A stretch of 64,000 nucleotides of DNA from Rebecca billardiae RCC1528 (Eukaryota; Haptophyta), in assembly GCA_965240325.2 (NCBI GenBank), contig OZ251223.1, positions 3,596,001 to 3,660,000 on the forward strand. Reading direction: 5' to 3'. The notes beneath the pieces are model-generated. The model was given only the letters and a program-made list of their open reading frames with translations. It had not been told where the DNA came from and did not search any database. Positions 22,001 to 30,354 of the stretch are shown here, in pieces (position 1 is the first letter of the stretch; the number at the start of each line of letters is the position of its first letter). A program made the translations under genes and the position numbers.

Positions 22001-23068
22001 GTTCTCGTCCACGCGCACGAGGTAGTGGAAGAGCGTGCCGAGCACGAACGCGTAGAAGACGATCTGGATCAGGCAGATCAGGATGGCGAAGGCGATCTCG
22101 TTCGTCTTGGTGAACGTGGCCGTGCCGTACCCGAGCGCGGTCACGCCCGCCCACGCGAGGTACGCGGCCATCAGGTAGCGCTGCGCGTCGGTCGAGTCGT
22201 GCGGGTCGAAGTGCGGGTTGCCCGTCAGCAGCTCGAACTGCGCGCTCCAGCTCGGCAGCTCGAGCTGCGCGCCTGTCGAGTGCTCGGAGATCAGCCACCA
22301 CGCGCACGCCACCCAGTGCGGCACGCTGAAGAGGAAGATCGAGAACTTGTACACGGCGAGGAAGGTGACGTTGGTCGTGAGGTCGCCGTTGAGCTGCTGC
22401 ACGTACAGCACGAGGTCGTGCGCGCGGCCGCAGCGCACGAGCTGGCCCAGGTACCACACCCAGGGCCACCCCGCCGCCATGAAGACCACGCGCCCCAGGT
22501 GCAGCACGAGGATCGTCAGCAGGTCGCGCGCCATCCGGCGGCGCGAGTACACGCCGCCGCCGCCTCCGCCGGCGGCGGAGGCGGCGGCGGCGGAGCCGCC
22601 GGTCTTGCCCGACTTGCCCTGCTCGCGCAGCCGCTGGTCGTGCGCCAGCTCCTGGTACACGCACGCGAGCTCGAAGCAGTCGGCGAAGACGTCGACGACG
22701 ATCACGGCGGGCGACCAGAGGAGCGTGCGCGGGAACGCGGCGCGCATGGGGATGGCAAAGAGCTCGTACGTGAGGAGGGGCAGGCGCATCAGCTTGTACA
22801 GAGCCACCCACTTGGCGCGGAGCTCGTTCTCCGCGTCGCGCTGCCGCTGCTCCACGTCGGCGTCCAATGTCTCCTCGAGCCCGCCGATCAGGCCGGGCAG
22901 CCACGTGACGCGCAGGTGGCGGCGCGCGCCATGGTGGGCACCCCGGTGGGCACGGAGGATGCCGCCCGGCGCGCCGCCGCCCGATGACGCGCCCGGCTTG
23001 CCCCGCCGGTCGCCGCAGCACCGCCAAGGGCACCACGACCACGCGCGCACGTCGCCGTTATCCACCAT
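13015..23068 (-). CDS. Tandem double channel protein: two AKT-like pore + cNMP-like + ankyrin modules (3,123 aa)
   Basis: One frame codes two complete plant-AKT-like cation channel units in series. Exons: 23068-15349, 15114-14942, 14698-13875, 13774-13303, 13197-13015; all phases agree and ankyrin repeats run cleanly across the joins (NVEDRYGNTPLDD). Module 1: membrane helices about 95-355 with pore VTALGYGTATF (GYG at 313-315), C-linker, cNMP-like fold 420-540 and ankyrin repeats 600-890. A long acidic, Ser/Gly-rich linker (about 960-2090) holds a degenerate EF-hand-like loop DGQRRGVIRFRD. Module 2: helices from about 2092, an Arg/Lys-bearing S4 (VVVALRLLKLVNARYVLRAY), pore ITTLGSGQMPANY (GSG, about 2325), C-linker, second cNMP-like fold about 2413-2550, and second ankyrin array. 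Both cNMP folds lack the usual phosphate-binding arginine, as in plant AKT/KAT channels. Two separate genes fused by annotation is the main alternative, but the 7.7-kb exon 1 is uninterrupted. Confidence 0.85.
14699..14941 (-). other. In-frame intron in the channel gene (243 bp)
   Basis: Begins GTGCGGCG after CAGAAG and ends GGCGCAG before ATCATCGCC, phase 0, 81 codons with no stop, coding Arg/Ala low complexity and containing a duplicated CGCGGAGCGCCTGCTGC unit. Removing it joins GTIQK to IIANAKKKRSDL, the start of the second ankyrin array. Confidence 0.6.
15115..15348 (-). other. In-frame intron in the channel gene (234 bp)
   Basis: Begins GTGCGCGCG and ends TGCGCAG, phase 1, 78 codons without a stop. 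It splits a glycine run after the second cNMP-like fold and joins it to FMSARSAKSKASS. Composition is Arg/Ala/Pro low complexity unlike the flanking exons. Confidence 0.6.
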
Positions 23069-23495
23069 CCCCCCTTCTCAGCAGAAGGGGCGGCTCATCG
23101 GCGTTGTAAACGCGTGCCTTGTCGACCCACGACGAACCTGATGAGCATTATCATAATTGTGCCGATGAATAACTCGAACGATAATATCATCGTGGTGTTG
23201 AGCAGGAGATAATATGAGTAAAAGCTTCTGATGACCAATGAGGTTGCCTGTCTTGACGAAGCGGTTTCGAATCGTCGCATATGCCGCGAAGGTTCTGAAT
23301 TCCGGGTCGAATAAGGTTCTGTGGATCCCTCTTACGTGAAATGATTGCTGACAGATAGATCGCGCCATTATTCGGATGATGAATACTAATGACGCGCGAA
23401 CAATACGCACGACACTACCTGATGATGAATCCTAACCAATGGCGGGTCGTAAGTATTTTAAAAGTAAAGCTTCATTATGCGGCGAATATTATTTT
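23069..23495. promoter_or_regulatory. AT-rich upstream region of the double channel gene
   Basis: This 427-base stretch is strikingly AT-rich compared with the flanking genes and contains the channel promoter plus the 3' UTR of the sulfotransferase-like gene. A 110-codon frame on the minus strand crosses it but has no codon bias like neighbouring genes and no family resemblance, so I treat it as noncoding. Confidence 0.5.
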
Positions 23496-25037
23496 TCAAG
23501 AGGATGCGACGCGATCGGCATGAAGGAGTGTGTCGCCCTCGTCGGGCGCGCACTCCCAGCCGGGCTGGCGGCATGCGCGCGGCAGCTCGTAGCCGAAGCA
23601 GACGTAGTCCTGCACGTAGAGCCTGCACGCGGCGCGCGCGAGGGCATCCTCGCCCTCGACGAGCGCTCGCATCTCGGCCGCCCTTGGGAACGCGCGGCGC
23701 TGATCCTCTTCCTCATCCTCACCCTCAGCCGCCACATCGGCCGCCGAGCCTGGAGTCAGGCCAGCGCCGCGCCCCGCGACGGGTGCACGGGCTACGCCAC
23801 CAGCCGCGGGCGCCATGCCGACTCCGCCGCTTGCATCCCCTGGCGGCGGCTGGCGCGCGCGGTTCGCGTGCGGCAGCAGGCACGCGCGCAGCCGGCCGCT
23901 CGCGTTCACGCGCGTGAGCACGCGGCCAAGGTCGGCGCCAAGGGACTCGGAGCGCAGCACCGCGCGCACGCGCGGCGTCGGCAGCGCGCTCGCGCCGCAG
24001 AGCGCGCTGCGCGCCGCCGGGCCGCTCGCGCCCTCGTCCTCCGCCGACGCGAGCAGGAACGCGGACGCAGACGCGAGGTGCGACCAGAGCGGGTAGCGCG
24101 GCGTGCACTCGGCCGTGCGCACGAACGCCCTGAAGCGCGCCGCCTCGTCCAAGTGGCCGCGGGCGTGCGCCGCCGGCGGCATCGCGCGCAGCGGCACGCC
24201 CGGCGGCCGCGGCGGCGGCGGGAGCAGCAGGCGCTCCACGTCGCCATGGTAGCCAGCGAGCAGCCAGCCGTGCGCAGCCGAGCTCCGGAGGCGCTGGGCC
24301 AGGGCGCGCGCGGTCGCGCGCGCGGCGGCGGGGCTCGGAGGGTCGCGCTCGCGCGCGAGCTGGGCGCGGCGCGCGGCGCCGGCGCCAAGGAGCACCATCT
24401 CCGCCGTCGCGAGGTCAGGCAGCCGCACGCGCGCGCGGAGCGGGTGGAGCACCGCGGTCGCCGTCTGCCAGAGCAGCAGCTCGCCGTACGCTGAGACGAG
24501 CCGAGAGAGCGGCTCGCGCGCCATGCCGACGTGCAGCGGTGCGCGCGCGAACTTGCGCGTCGGCCGCGCCCTCGAGCGGTACGGCAGCCCGCTGCGGTTG
24601 CCATTGAACGCGCACGTCCACCACTGCCGCATCGTCGTCTGGCCCGTCTTCTGCACCATGTACACAATCAGCGCCGGATCGAAGCTCATGAGGTATCGGC
24701 GCGGGATAGCGCACCGGCCCGCGCGCAACCCGGCGCGCGCCGAGGCGGACTCGCACCGCTGCGGCCTCGGCCAGTCGTCAGACTCGCGCACGGGTATCTG
24801 CGGGCCGCGCCACCCGTCCGCGTCGGTGAGGTTGCGCGCCGTCCGCGGCGCGGTGAAGCGCGCACACGCGCGCAACGCGGCGTGGTGCGCGAGCAGCCGC
24901 TGGGCGGCACCGGCGGGAGCGGGCACATTCGGGCAGAACAGCGCGGACGCGAGCCCGACGCTCTTCAGGACGACCGATGCCGGCAAGACCAGCCTGAAGG
25001 CATGCCCAGCCCGGCGCACTCGTCGGCCGGCCGCCAT
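23496..25037 (-). CDS. Sulfotransferase-family protein, membrane-anchored (513 aa)
   Basis: Predicted to transfer sulfate from PAPS to a glycan or other secreted acceptor in the Golgi. Start at 25037 gives a basic amino end and the hydrophobic segment FRLVLPASVVLKSVGLASALF, a type II signal anchor; the frame extends upstream only into the neighbouring divergent gene. The PAPS 5'-phosphosulfate loop is VYMVQKTGQTTMRQWW (about residue 124) and the 3'-phosphate motif is MAREPLSRLVSAYGE. The end, RLYVQDYVCFGYELPRAC, is typical of carbohydrate sulfotransferases. The loop has Gln after KTG where Gly is commoner. A Gly/Ala/acidic insert precedes the last motif. Single exon. It diverges from the BT1 transporter gene with 144 bases between. 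Confidence 0.8.
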   Translation of the reverse strand: MAAGRRVRRAGHAFRLVLPASVVLKSVGLASALFCPNVPAPAGAAQRLLAHHAALRACARFTAPRTARNLTDADGWRGPQIPVRESDDWPRPQRCESASARAGLRAGRCAIPRRYLMSFDPALIVYMVQKTGQTTMRQWWTCAFNGNRSGLPYRSRARPTRKFARAPLHVGMAREPLSRLVSAYGELLLWQTATAVLHPLRARVRLPDLATAEMVLLGAGAARRAQLARERDPPSPAAARATARALAQRLRSSAAHGWLLAGYHGDVERLLLPPPPRPPGVPLRAMPPAAHARGHLDEAARFRAFVRTAECTPRYPLWSHLASASAFLLASAEDEGASGPAARSALCGASALPTPRVRAVLRSESLGADLGRVLTRVNASGRLRACLLPHANRARQPPPGDASGGVGMAPAAGGVARAPVAGRGAGLTPGSAADVAAEGEDEEEDQRRAFPRAAEMRALVEGEDALARAACRLYVQDYVCFGYELPRACRQPGWECAPDEGDTLLHADRVASS

Positions 25038-25181
25038 CGTTGGGCAGCCGTTGGCTCGCCCCGAATCTCGGCCGAGGTGCAGCTGCTGCCCAAGGCGGAA
25101 GGAAGGCGTGAGCGGCGCCCGCGCGGCTGCTGCCCAAGGCGGAAGGCCGCGAGCGGCGCCCGCGCGCCCTCCGCCGCCGCG
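25038..25181. promoter_or_regulatory. Divergent promoter region containing a 44-bp tandem duplication
   Basis: The spacer between the sulfotransferase and transporter start codons carries two near-identical units, 25082-25125 and 25126-25166, each starting GCTGCTGCCCAAGGCGGAAG and ending AGCGGCGCCCGCGCG, the second with a three-base deletion. It may duplicate a regulatory site or part of a 5' UTR. Confidence 0.6.
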
Positions 25182-26879
25182 ATGGGCAAAACTGGGCGCG
25201 CGCACCAGCTCATCGAGCTGCAGCAGGCCGCGGAGGAGCAGGACACGTCGGCCGTCGTATCCGCGCCCGGCTCGGCCCCCGCGGTCGAGCACGACCGGGT
25301 GCCCGCACTGCGCGCGCACACGGTGCTCTTCCTGCAGTTCTGGGCGGAGGGCTTTGCGTTCGCGGTCACGAATGGCTGCCTGTACGGATTCCTGCTCGGG
25401 TACCTCGCGACGCCGGGCTACGTATACGCGGCGGCGGACCAGATCGTCAGCTCGCCATGGGCGCTGCAGCTCCCCTTTGGCATGCTCTCAGACGCCGTGC
25501 CCATCTTTGGCCGGCACCGGCGGCCATGGCTCACGGCCGGCTGGTGCGTGTGCGCGACCGCGTCGCTGCTGCTGCTGCTCGTCGAGCTGCCGCCGCCGTA
25601 CTGGTGCCAGGGCCCGGACGGCCGCCTGGTGCGGAGTCGGCTCGGCGCCGACGGCCACATGCACGCCGCGCACCCGTGCAACGCCGACGCGCGCAAGTCG
25701 AGCGGACCGTTCGTGGGGCTGCTGGCGGCGTGCGCCGTCGGCTACGTGATGGTGAGCGCGGCGGCCGTGAGCCGCACGGTGGAGCTGCACAACGAGGACC
25801 CGTCGTCGGGGCTGATGGTCACCACCATCGCGTGCCGCCAGCTCGGCAACGTGAGCGGCTTCATCTTCATCGCCATCGCGATGAGCCGGTACGACCACAA
25901 CGGCCCGTTCGCGTGGGGGCTGGACATGCACGGCGTGGCCGCGGTGCTCGCGGCGGTGTCGGCGTGCATGGCGGCGCTGTCCACGCGGCTGCGCGAGGAG
26001 AAGCGGGCGCGCCAACCCGGCGCGCTGCGCGAGTACGGCCGACGCGCGTGGCGCAGCCTCTGCTCCGCCGCCTTTGCCGGCGTCGCGCTGCAGTCGTTCG
26101 CCGCGGTCACGCTGACGCACTGCACCACCACGGCGGTCGGGCTGGTGCAGGCGTACTGGGCGCGGATGAAGACGGTGCACAAGCACGCCAACTCGATCGG
26201 CGGCAACCTGCTGCTCAGCCTGCTCCTCTGGCTCGTGAGGCACACCCTGCAAAGGCGCAACTGGCGCGTGCTCACCGCGCTCTCCACGACGATGCTGCAG
26301 GTGATCGACCTGTCGGTCGCCGCCGTCACCATCTCCGGGCTGCTGCGCACGCCGTTCACGTTCACGGGCGAGGTGCTGCTCTCGGAGGTGCCCGCAGCGG
26401 TGCGCAAGGTGGTGCACCAGGCGCTGGTCGCCGCGCTCGCCGCCGCCGACCCCGGCCTGGAGGGCTTCTCACAGGGCCTGCTCGGCGCCGCAGCCAATGC
26501 GGGCTGGGTGACGGCGCGCGGCGCCGCCAACTCGCTGTACGGCCACTGGTCGCCCTCGCTCTCCGAGCCGAGCAACTACATCGAGGACAGGCCCGAGTTC
26601 AGGCGCGCGGTCTTCTCGTCGTACCTCGTGCACTGCTCGCTCTCGCTCTCGTCGCTCACGCTGCTCTACCTGCTGCCGCGCGACACCGCCGAGGCACAGC
26701 GGCGGCAGGCGCAGTGGCCGCGCCGCACGGCATTTGCGTGGGTCGCCGTCATCGCGATCGGCGCGCCTTACCTGATGGGCCTCGTGATGACGGTGCTGAG
26801 CACGATCCCCGCGACCATGTGCTCCACGCTCGCCGGCGGGCGCGGCTGCCCAGTCCACGTCGACGGCGACAAGGGCTGA
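25182..26879 (+). CDS. BT1/FBT-family membrane transporter (565 aa)
   Basis: Major-facilitator-type transporter of the BT1 (folate-biopterin) family; substrate not predictable from sequence, as algal and plant members include folate/pterin and unrelated carriers. Family signature LPFGMLSDAVPIFGRHRRPW lies near residue 95-115, after the first helices. About twelve hydrophobic segments are visible, for example VLLLLVELPP region, FVGLLAACAVGYVMVSAAA, LLLSLLLWLV and FAWVAVIAIGAPYLMGLVM. Second-half features such as FTGEVLLSEVPAAVRKVVH and a long extracellular or lumenal loop between helices are present. Start is the ATG at 25182 (MGKTGRAHQL), in the divergent promoter context; the frame is open upstream but there it overlaps the opposite gene. 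Single exon. Confidence 0.87.
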   Translation: MGKTGRAHQLIELQQAAEEQDTSAVVSAPGSAPAVEHDRVPALRAHTVLFLQFWAEGFAFAVTNGCLYGFLLGYLATPGYVYAAADQIVSSPWALQLPFGMLSDAVPIFGRHRRPWLTAGWCVCATASLLLLLVELPPPYWCQGPDGRLVRSRLGADGHMHAAHPCNADARKSSGPFVGLLAACAVGYVMVSAAAVSRTVELHNEDPSSGLMVTTIACRQLGNVSGFIFIAIAMSRYDHNGPFAWGLDMHGVAAVLAAVSACMAALSTRLREEKRARQPGALREYGRRAWRSLCSAAFAGVALQSFAAVTLTHCTTTAVGLVQAYWARMKTVHKHANSIGGNLLLSLLLWLVRHTLQRRNWRVLTALSTTMLQVIDLSVAAVTISGLLRTPFTFTGEVLLSEVPAAVRKVVHQALVAALAAADPGLEGFSQGLLGAAANAGWVTARGAANSLYGHWSPSLSEPSNYIEDRPEFRRAVFSSYLVHCSLSLSSLTLLYLLPRDTAEAQRRQAQWPRRTAFAWVAVIAIGAPYLMGLVMTVLSTIPATMCSTLAGGRGCPVHVDGDKG

Positions 26880-27213
26880 CCGCTGAGCCCCGGCTGATGT
26901 CCCGGGGCGGCTCCCAAGGCTACCCAGTCCCATACGCATTCTATGATTTAACGACACAGGTAGGACGACGCAGGTCTCCTGATTCGTCGGCGGCAGTGCG
27001 CCCGATCGTCGACACGAAGTCGGCGTTGGTGGCAGAGCATAGTAGCCTGCACCGCGATCGAATGGCGAATGCCTGATGAGCGTGATGGCTGAGCCTGATG
27101 GGTCTACGACGATTACGATGACGACGCGATGCTTTTCAGATGATTCAATTAATAAGCGGCGCCCGACCAGCATGGCCGGCGGTCGAGCGGGGGGCCGGCC
27201 AGTCCACCGGGCC
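26880..27213. other. Intergenic spacer
   Basis: Holds the transporter 3' UTR and the promoter of the next gene. Moderately AT-rich, no repeat or RNA gene recognised. An in-frame ATG at 27106 or upstream could lengthen the next protein but would hide its signal peptide. Confidence 0.4.
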
Positions 27214-28056
27214 ATGCCGTCGGTGATGAATGCCGCGACGCTTGTGCTGCTGGGGTGCGCGGCGACTGCCGGTGAGTTTGAGCGGCTACACGGCTTCGTA
27301 CCGCTTACAGAGCCGAGCGCGGCCTCCAACCCAATCACCATGTCCATCGACGACGCGATGAGTTACTGTGGCAGCAACACGCGCTGCATCACGTTCACCT
27401 TCCAAGGGGAGCCTGACCCCTCACGCGCCGTGCCCATCTTCTTCAAGATGAGCTCGCTCGTCGTACCCTCGAGCGAGTGGACAAGCTACCGACGCGTGTT
27501 CAGTGGACGCCTCGGTCCGACCGTGTCGCACCGCGCCCCAGCGCCGTCGATGTCGCATCATCATGCACGCCCTTCCTCGTCGCCATCACACGAGCCATGC
27601 ACGGCAAGTGGGGGCTGTGCCCCTCCTTCACCTGCCCGACGCGACAATTGCACGCGGGCTGCTGCTCCGCTCTCCATCGAGCTGCGCGTGGCCTCGGCTG
27701 CCTCGCCTCCCTCAGCACGCGCCTCTTTTGCCGTGATGGCGTGGGACAGCACCACTGGCATCCGCCGGCCACCCGTCGAGCAGGGCACACTAGCGCCCGG
27801 CGAGGTACGCACAGTTCCCATGTGCGTTGGCTTGGATGCGTGCTACGTTATCTCGCTCGTGAGCGCCGATGGCACAAATGATGCCGGCCTCGAATGGAAA
27901 GTGGGGGCACCGGGCAGCACCGCATCAGCGCCTGCAGCCTCTGGCCATGCCACCTTTGGCAAGCGGCTGTGCGTGCCCGAGATCGTCGGCGATCAGAGTG
28001 TCTCGTCGAGCGCTGGCATCCAGGCGCGCAGGGCCTCCAGCCTGGGCCAGGTATAG
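27214..28056 (+). CDS. Secreted protein of unknown function with Cys-containing N-terminal domain (280 aa)
   Basis: I do not recognise the family. The start at 27214 exposes a signal peptide (MNAATLVLLGCAATAG). Residues about 20-95 contain a compact segment with a Cys pair, DDAMSYCGSNTRCITFTF, followed by AVPIFFKMSSLVVPSSEW; the spacing (A-x-x-x-C ... C-x-x-F-x-F ... F-K) is like PAN/apple or WSC-type adhesion modules. After a Ser/Pro/His-rich linker, the second half has an even beta-rich look (SIELRVASAASPPSARASF, TVPMCVGLDACYVISLVS). A haptophyte cell-surface or scale protein is possible. Single exon; lower GC than the transporter next door. Confidence 0.6.
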   Translation: MPSVMNAATLVLLGCAATAGEFERLHGFVPLTEPSAASNPITMSIDDAMSYCGSNTRCITFTFQGEPDPSRAVPIFFKMSSLVVPSSEWTSYRRVFSGRLGPTVSHRAPAPSMSHHHARPSSSPSHEPCTASGGCAPPSPARRDNCTRAAAPLSIELRVASAASPPSARASFAVMAWDSTTGIRRPPVEQGTLAPGEVRTVPMCVGLDACYVISLVSADGTNDAGLEWKVGAPGSTASAPAASGHATFGKRLCVPEIVGDQSVSSSAGIQARRASSLGQV

Positions 28057-28567
28057 ACCGCAGGGACTCGGTGGCTCTCCGACTACTGGCTGGCATCACC
28101 GTGCTCTAATGGCGCGGCCGCTCACTGACACTCACGGCCCTGGCTGAAGTAACGGTCACCGTTACCGACTGGCACGTGTACTAGCGCCTGGACCCCGGCC
28201 CGGCCCCCGCCGGCGGGCCGCGGCCCCGGCCCGGCGGCGGGCCGCCAGCTGGCCAGCCGGCGTCTGTCGACAGTAGTCGAGTGTCATCGCAGCTAGTCAG
28301 CTGGCTCGGGCCGCCGCATGGCCGTCGCGCCTGCGGCATGCGGCGCTGGCCGACCGGGGCGGGCGCGCCAATCAATAATCATCGTCCGGGCAAGCCTGCT
28401 CACATCGATCTTGATGCTGATTAAATATTCTCGCGTCGTCATCAATGCTGACGACTATCAAGGTCTTTCCGGCTGCCGCCCAGCCCCATTCCGCGACGAC
28501 CGCGTGGCAACTCGGTCTCGTTACTCGTACAGACTACAGTCGTCGTGAACTGTCACTTGTCAGCCAG
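28057..28567. other. Convergent intergenic region with a GC palindromic patch
   Basis: Lies between the 3' ends of the secreted-protein gene and the TPR gene. At 28190-28245 it contains alternating GGCCC/GGGCC and CCGGCGG runs able to fold back on themselves. The remainder is AT-richer and shows no gene. Confidence 0.5.
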
Positions 28568-29284
28568 TCAGATCATGCCGCCGTCATCGTCACTGCTTTT
28601 ATCGTCCACCTTGTCCTCGTCGTTGTCGCCTTCGCTCGACGCCTCGCCCAGCTCCTCGACCGTCTCCACGATCTGCGCGCACACAGCCGCGTCCTCCTTG
28701 GCCAGCTGCAGGAGGCACGCCCGCAGAGCCGGTGCGCGCGCATCGTTGAGAGCGCTTTGCACTGCCTTGAGCTCACTTGCCGAGGGCGGCTTGGCACTCG
28801 CTGTGCGCATCTTCTTGCGCGACGGCCCGGGCGCGTCGGCGCGCGGACGTGCCGGCGGAGCATTCTTCGCGCTCTCGTCGTCCGAAGAGGCCAGGTCGTC
28901 AGCCCAGTTGCGCCCGGCCCCGCTCATCGTTGCCTGAAGGCCCTCCACCTCTGCCAGAGCTGCCTTCACCTGCGCGTTGGCGGGCTCGAGGCTGAGAGCG
29001 CGCTGGTATGCGGCCGCCGCTTCGCTGTAGCGCTTGAGCGATTTGAATGCCGCCCCCTTGCGCACGTGCCCCTTGATCCAGTCTGGGGCGAGCACGCACA
29101 CCTGCTGGGCATCGTTCAGCGCTGCGTCGTACTGCCCTGCCATTGCGTGCGCCGCCGCGCGGTTGCTGAACAGGTACTGGTTGCGCGGTTCCAGGTCGAT
29201 GGCCTCGGTGTACAGACGGACTGCGTCGTCGTGCTTGCCCAGCTTCAAGGCCTCGTTTCCCCTCTCCTTGAGCGCGGTTGCCAT
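28568..29284 (-). CDS. TPR co-chaperone-like protein (238 aa)
   Basis: Three tetratricopeptide repeats of the HOP/TTC type occupy residues 1-110: MATALKERGNEALKLGKHDD, YLFSNRAAAHAMAGQYDAAL and IKGHVRKGAAFKSLKRYSEA. The basic residues at carboxylate-clamp positions (K7, N11, N45, K75 and R79 by my reading) suggest binding of an EEVD tail of Hsp70 or Hsp90. The second half contains a basic patch SRKKMRTASAKPPS and an acidic Ser/Asp tail ending SDDDGGMI. Start at 29284 (MATAL) is preferred to the MTVSA five codons upstream because the repeat begins directly after it. Single exon; diverges from a tail-anchored protein gene. Confidence 0.85.
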   Translation of the reverse strand: MATALKERGNEALKLGKHDDAVRLYTEAIDLEPRNQYLFSNRAAAHAMAGQYDAALNDAQQVCVLAPDWIKGHVRKGAAFKSLKRYSEAAAAYQRALSLEPANAQVKAALAEVEGLQATMSGAGRNWADDLASSDDESAKNAPPARPRADAPGPSRKKMRTASAKPPSASELKAVQSALNDARAPALRACLLQLAKEDAAVCAQIVETVEELGEASSEGDNDEDKVDDKSSDDDGGMI

Positions 29285-29395
29285 CGCCGACACGGTCAAA
29301 GGGCGGCCGGCTCGGGCGCTGCAGCCGACCCGACGCGTCTGCGCGCTGCGCCCAGCCGGCAGGGCGCTTCGCCGCTTCCGGCCGACGAATTGACG
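29285..29395. promoter_or_regulatory. Divergent spacer of 111 bp
   Basis: Separates the TPR gene (minus) and the coiled-coil membrane protein gene (plus); probably a shared promoter. No TATA-like motif recognised. Confidence 0.4.
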
Positions 29396-30049
29396 ATGGC
29401 GGACGAGCGCAGCGCCTTGGATGCGGAACCTGTCCTCGATTACAGTGACGACTACGTGGACAAAGAGGACCTCTGTCTCGCCGATGGCGACGATGAAGGG
29501 AGCAGTGGCGACTCAGGCGACGAGACCCCTGAGCAGCAGGACGCACAGCCTGCAGCGCTCACGCTGGAGAGCACAGAGGCAATTGCCAACGTCACCAGCC
29601 AGATGGCAGCCCAACTGCGTGAGATACAGCAGGAGATGGAGCGGATCAAGCAGCAGATGCACGGCGGCGACGAGCTGCAGAGCCTCGCCGCCGAGATCGA
29701 ATCGTTGAGGCGCCGGGTATCTGACGAGGCACAAGGTGACACACGTGCGCGCCCCAGGCCGAGCAATCCGCGCGCGCGCACCGAGCATCCGTCCATGGCT
29801 CCGTCTAGACGAACAGCACCAGCACAGCCGAGCCGATTGTGGATACGCATTGGATATTCGGTCCTCACTGCAGCGATTCTGCTCGGTGGGCCGCTGCGGT
29901 CCGTAACGGCGCATCTTGTCGCGGCCCTGGCGGAGCGAGGGGCCACCACGTGGGCTTGGGATCATCGGTGGTCATCGACATCTGCCAGCAGTCGTCCGTG
30001 GTACGACGAGGTCATGGACGACGATGATGATCCGGACAGCGTTTCGTGA
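29396..30049 (+). CDS. Coiled-coil protein with C-terminal membrane segment (217 aa)
   Basis: Family not recognised. Residues 1-50 are acidic (LDYSDDYVDKEDLCLADGDD). Residues about 60-108 form a clear coiled coil (ANVTSQMAAQLREIQQEMER, then IKQQMHGGDELQSLAAEIES). A basic Pro/Arg linker follows, then a single hydrophobic span, LWIRIGYSVLTAAILLGGPL, at about 145-165, and an acidic tail. This layout resembles tail-anchored tethering or SNARE-associated proteins, but the tail after the membrane span (about 50 residues) is long for a tail anchor. Start is the first ATG of the frame after the opposite gene. Single exon. Confidence 0.65.
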   Translation: MADERSALDAEPVLDYSDDYVDKEDLCLADGDDEGSSGDSGDETPEQQDAQPAALTLESTEAIANVTSQMAAQLREIQQEMERIKQQMHGGDELQSLAAEIESLRRRVSDEAQGDTRARPRPSNPRARTEHPSMAPSRRTAPAQPSRLWIRIGYSVLTAAILLGGPLRSVTAHLVAALAERGATTWAWDHRWSSTSASSRPWYDEVMDDDDDPDSVS

Positions 30050-30354
30050 GCGTCATTGACTCGGTGAGACGACTTCAGTAGTGCCCGTCACAGTGGGTGC
30101 AGCCATCATCGCGTGGCATCGCCCTGCGAGTAGTAGACAGCACGGCCTGCTGGACTCAGAAGTCAGAATCAGTCTCAACTGACAACTGCATCATCACCGC
30201 ATCACGGACTTAGTACTGGATATTGCTCCGAGCTCGTGCCCGGCCGATCGTCGTAGTCACAGCGGAGGTCGGACCGGCCTCGTTCACATGGAGAGAGCAG
30301 CGCGCGCGTGCGCCCCAAGCAAAGCAAACAGCCACCCAGCCGCGCCCGCGCCGC
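30050..30354. other. Convergent intergenic spacer
   Basis: Between the coiled-coil gene and the gamma-COP gene 3' ends. AT-richer, short ACTGACA/TCATCA runs near 30160-30210, no gene seen. Confidence 0.45.

Noticed and set aside
20162-22987. 941-codon plus-strand frame antisense to channel module 1
   Set aside because: Same reason: no domain, Arg/Val/His-biased shadow of the real gene.
23078-23410. 110-codon minus-strand frame in the AT-rich spacer
   Set aside because: No GC codon bias, no family resemblance, and it occupies the expected channel promoter.
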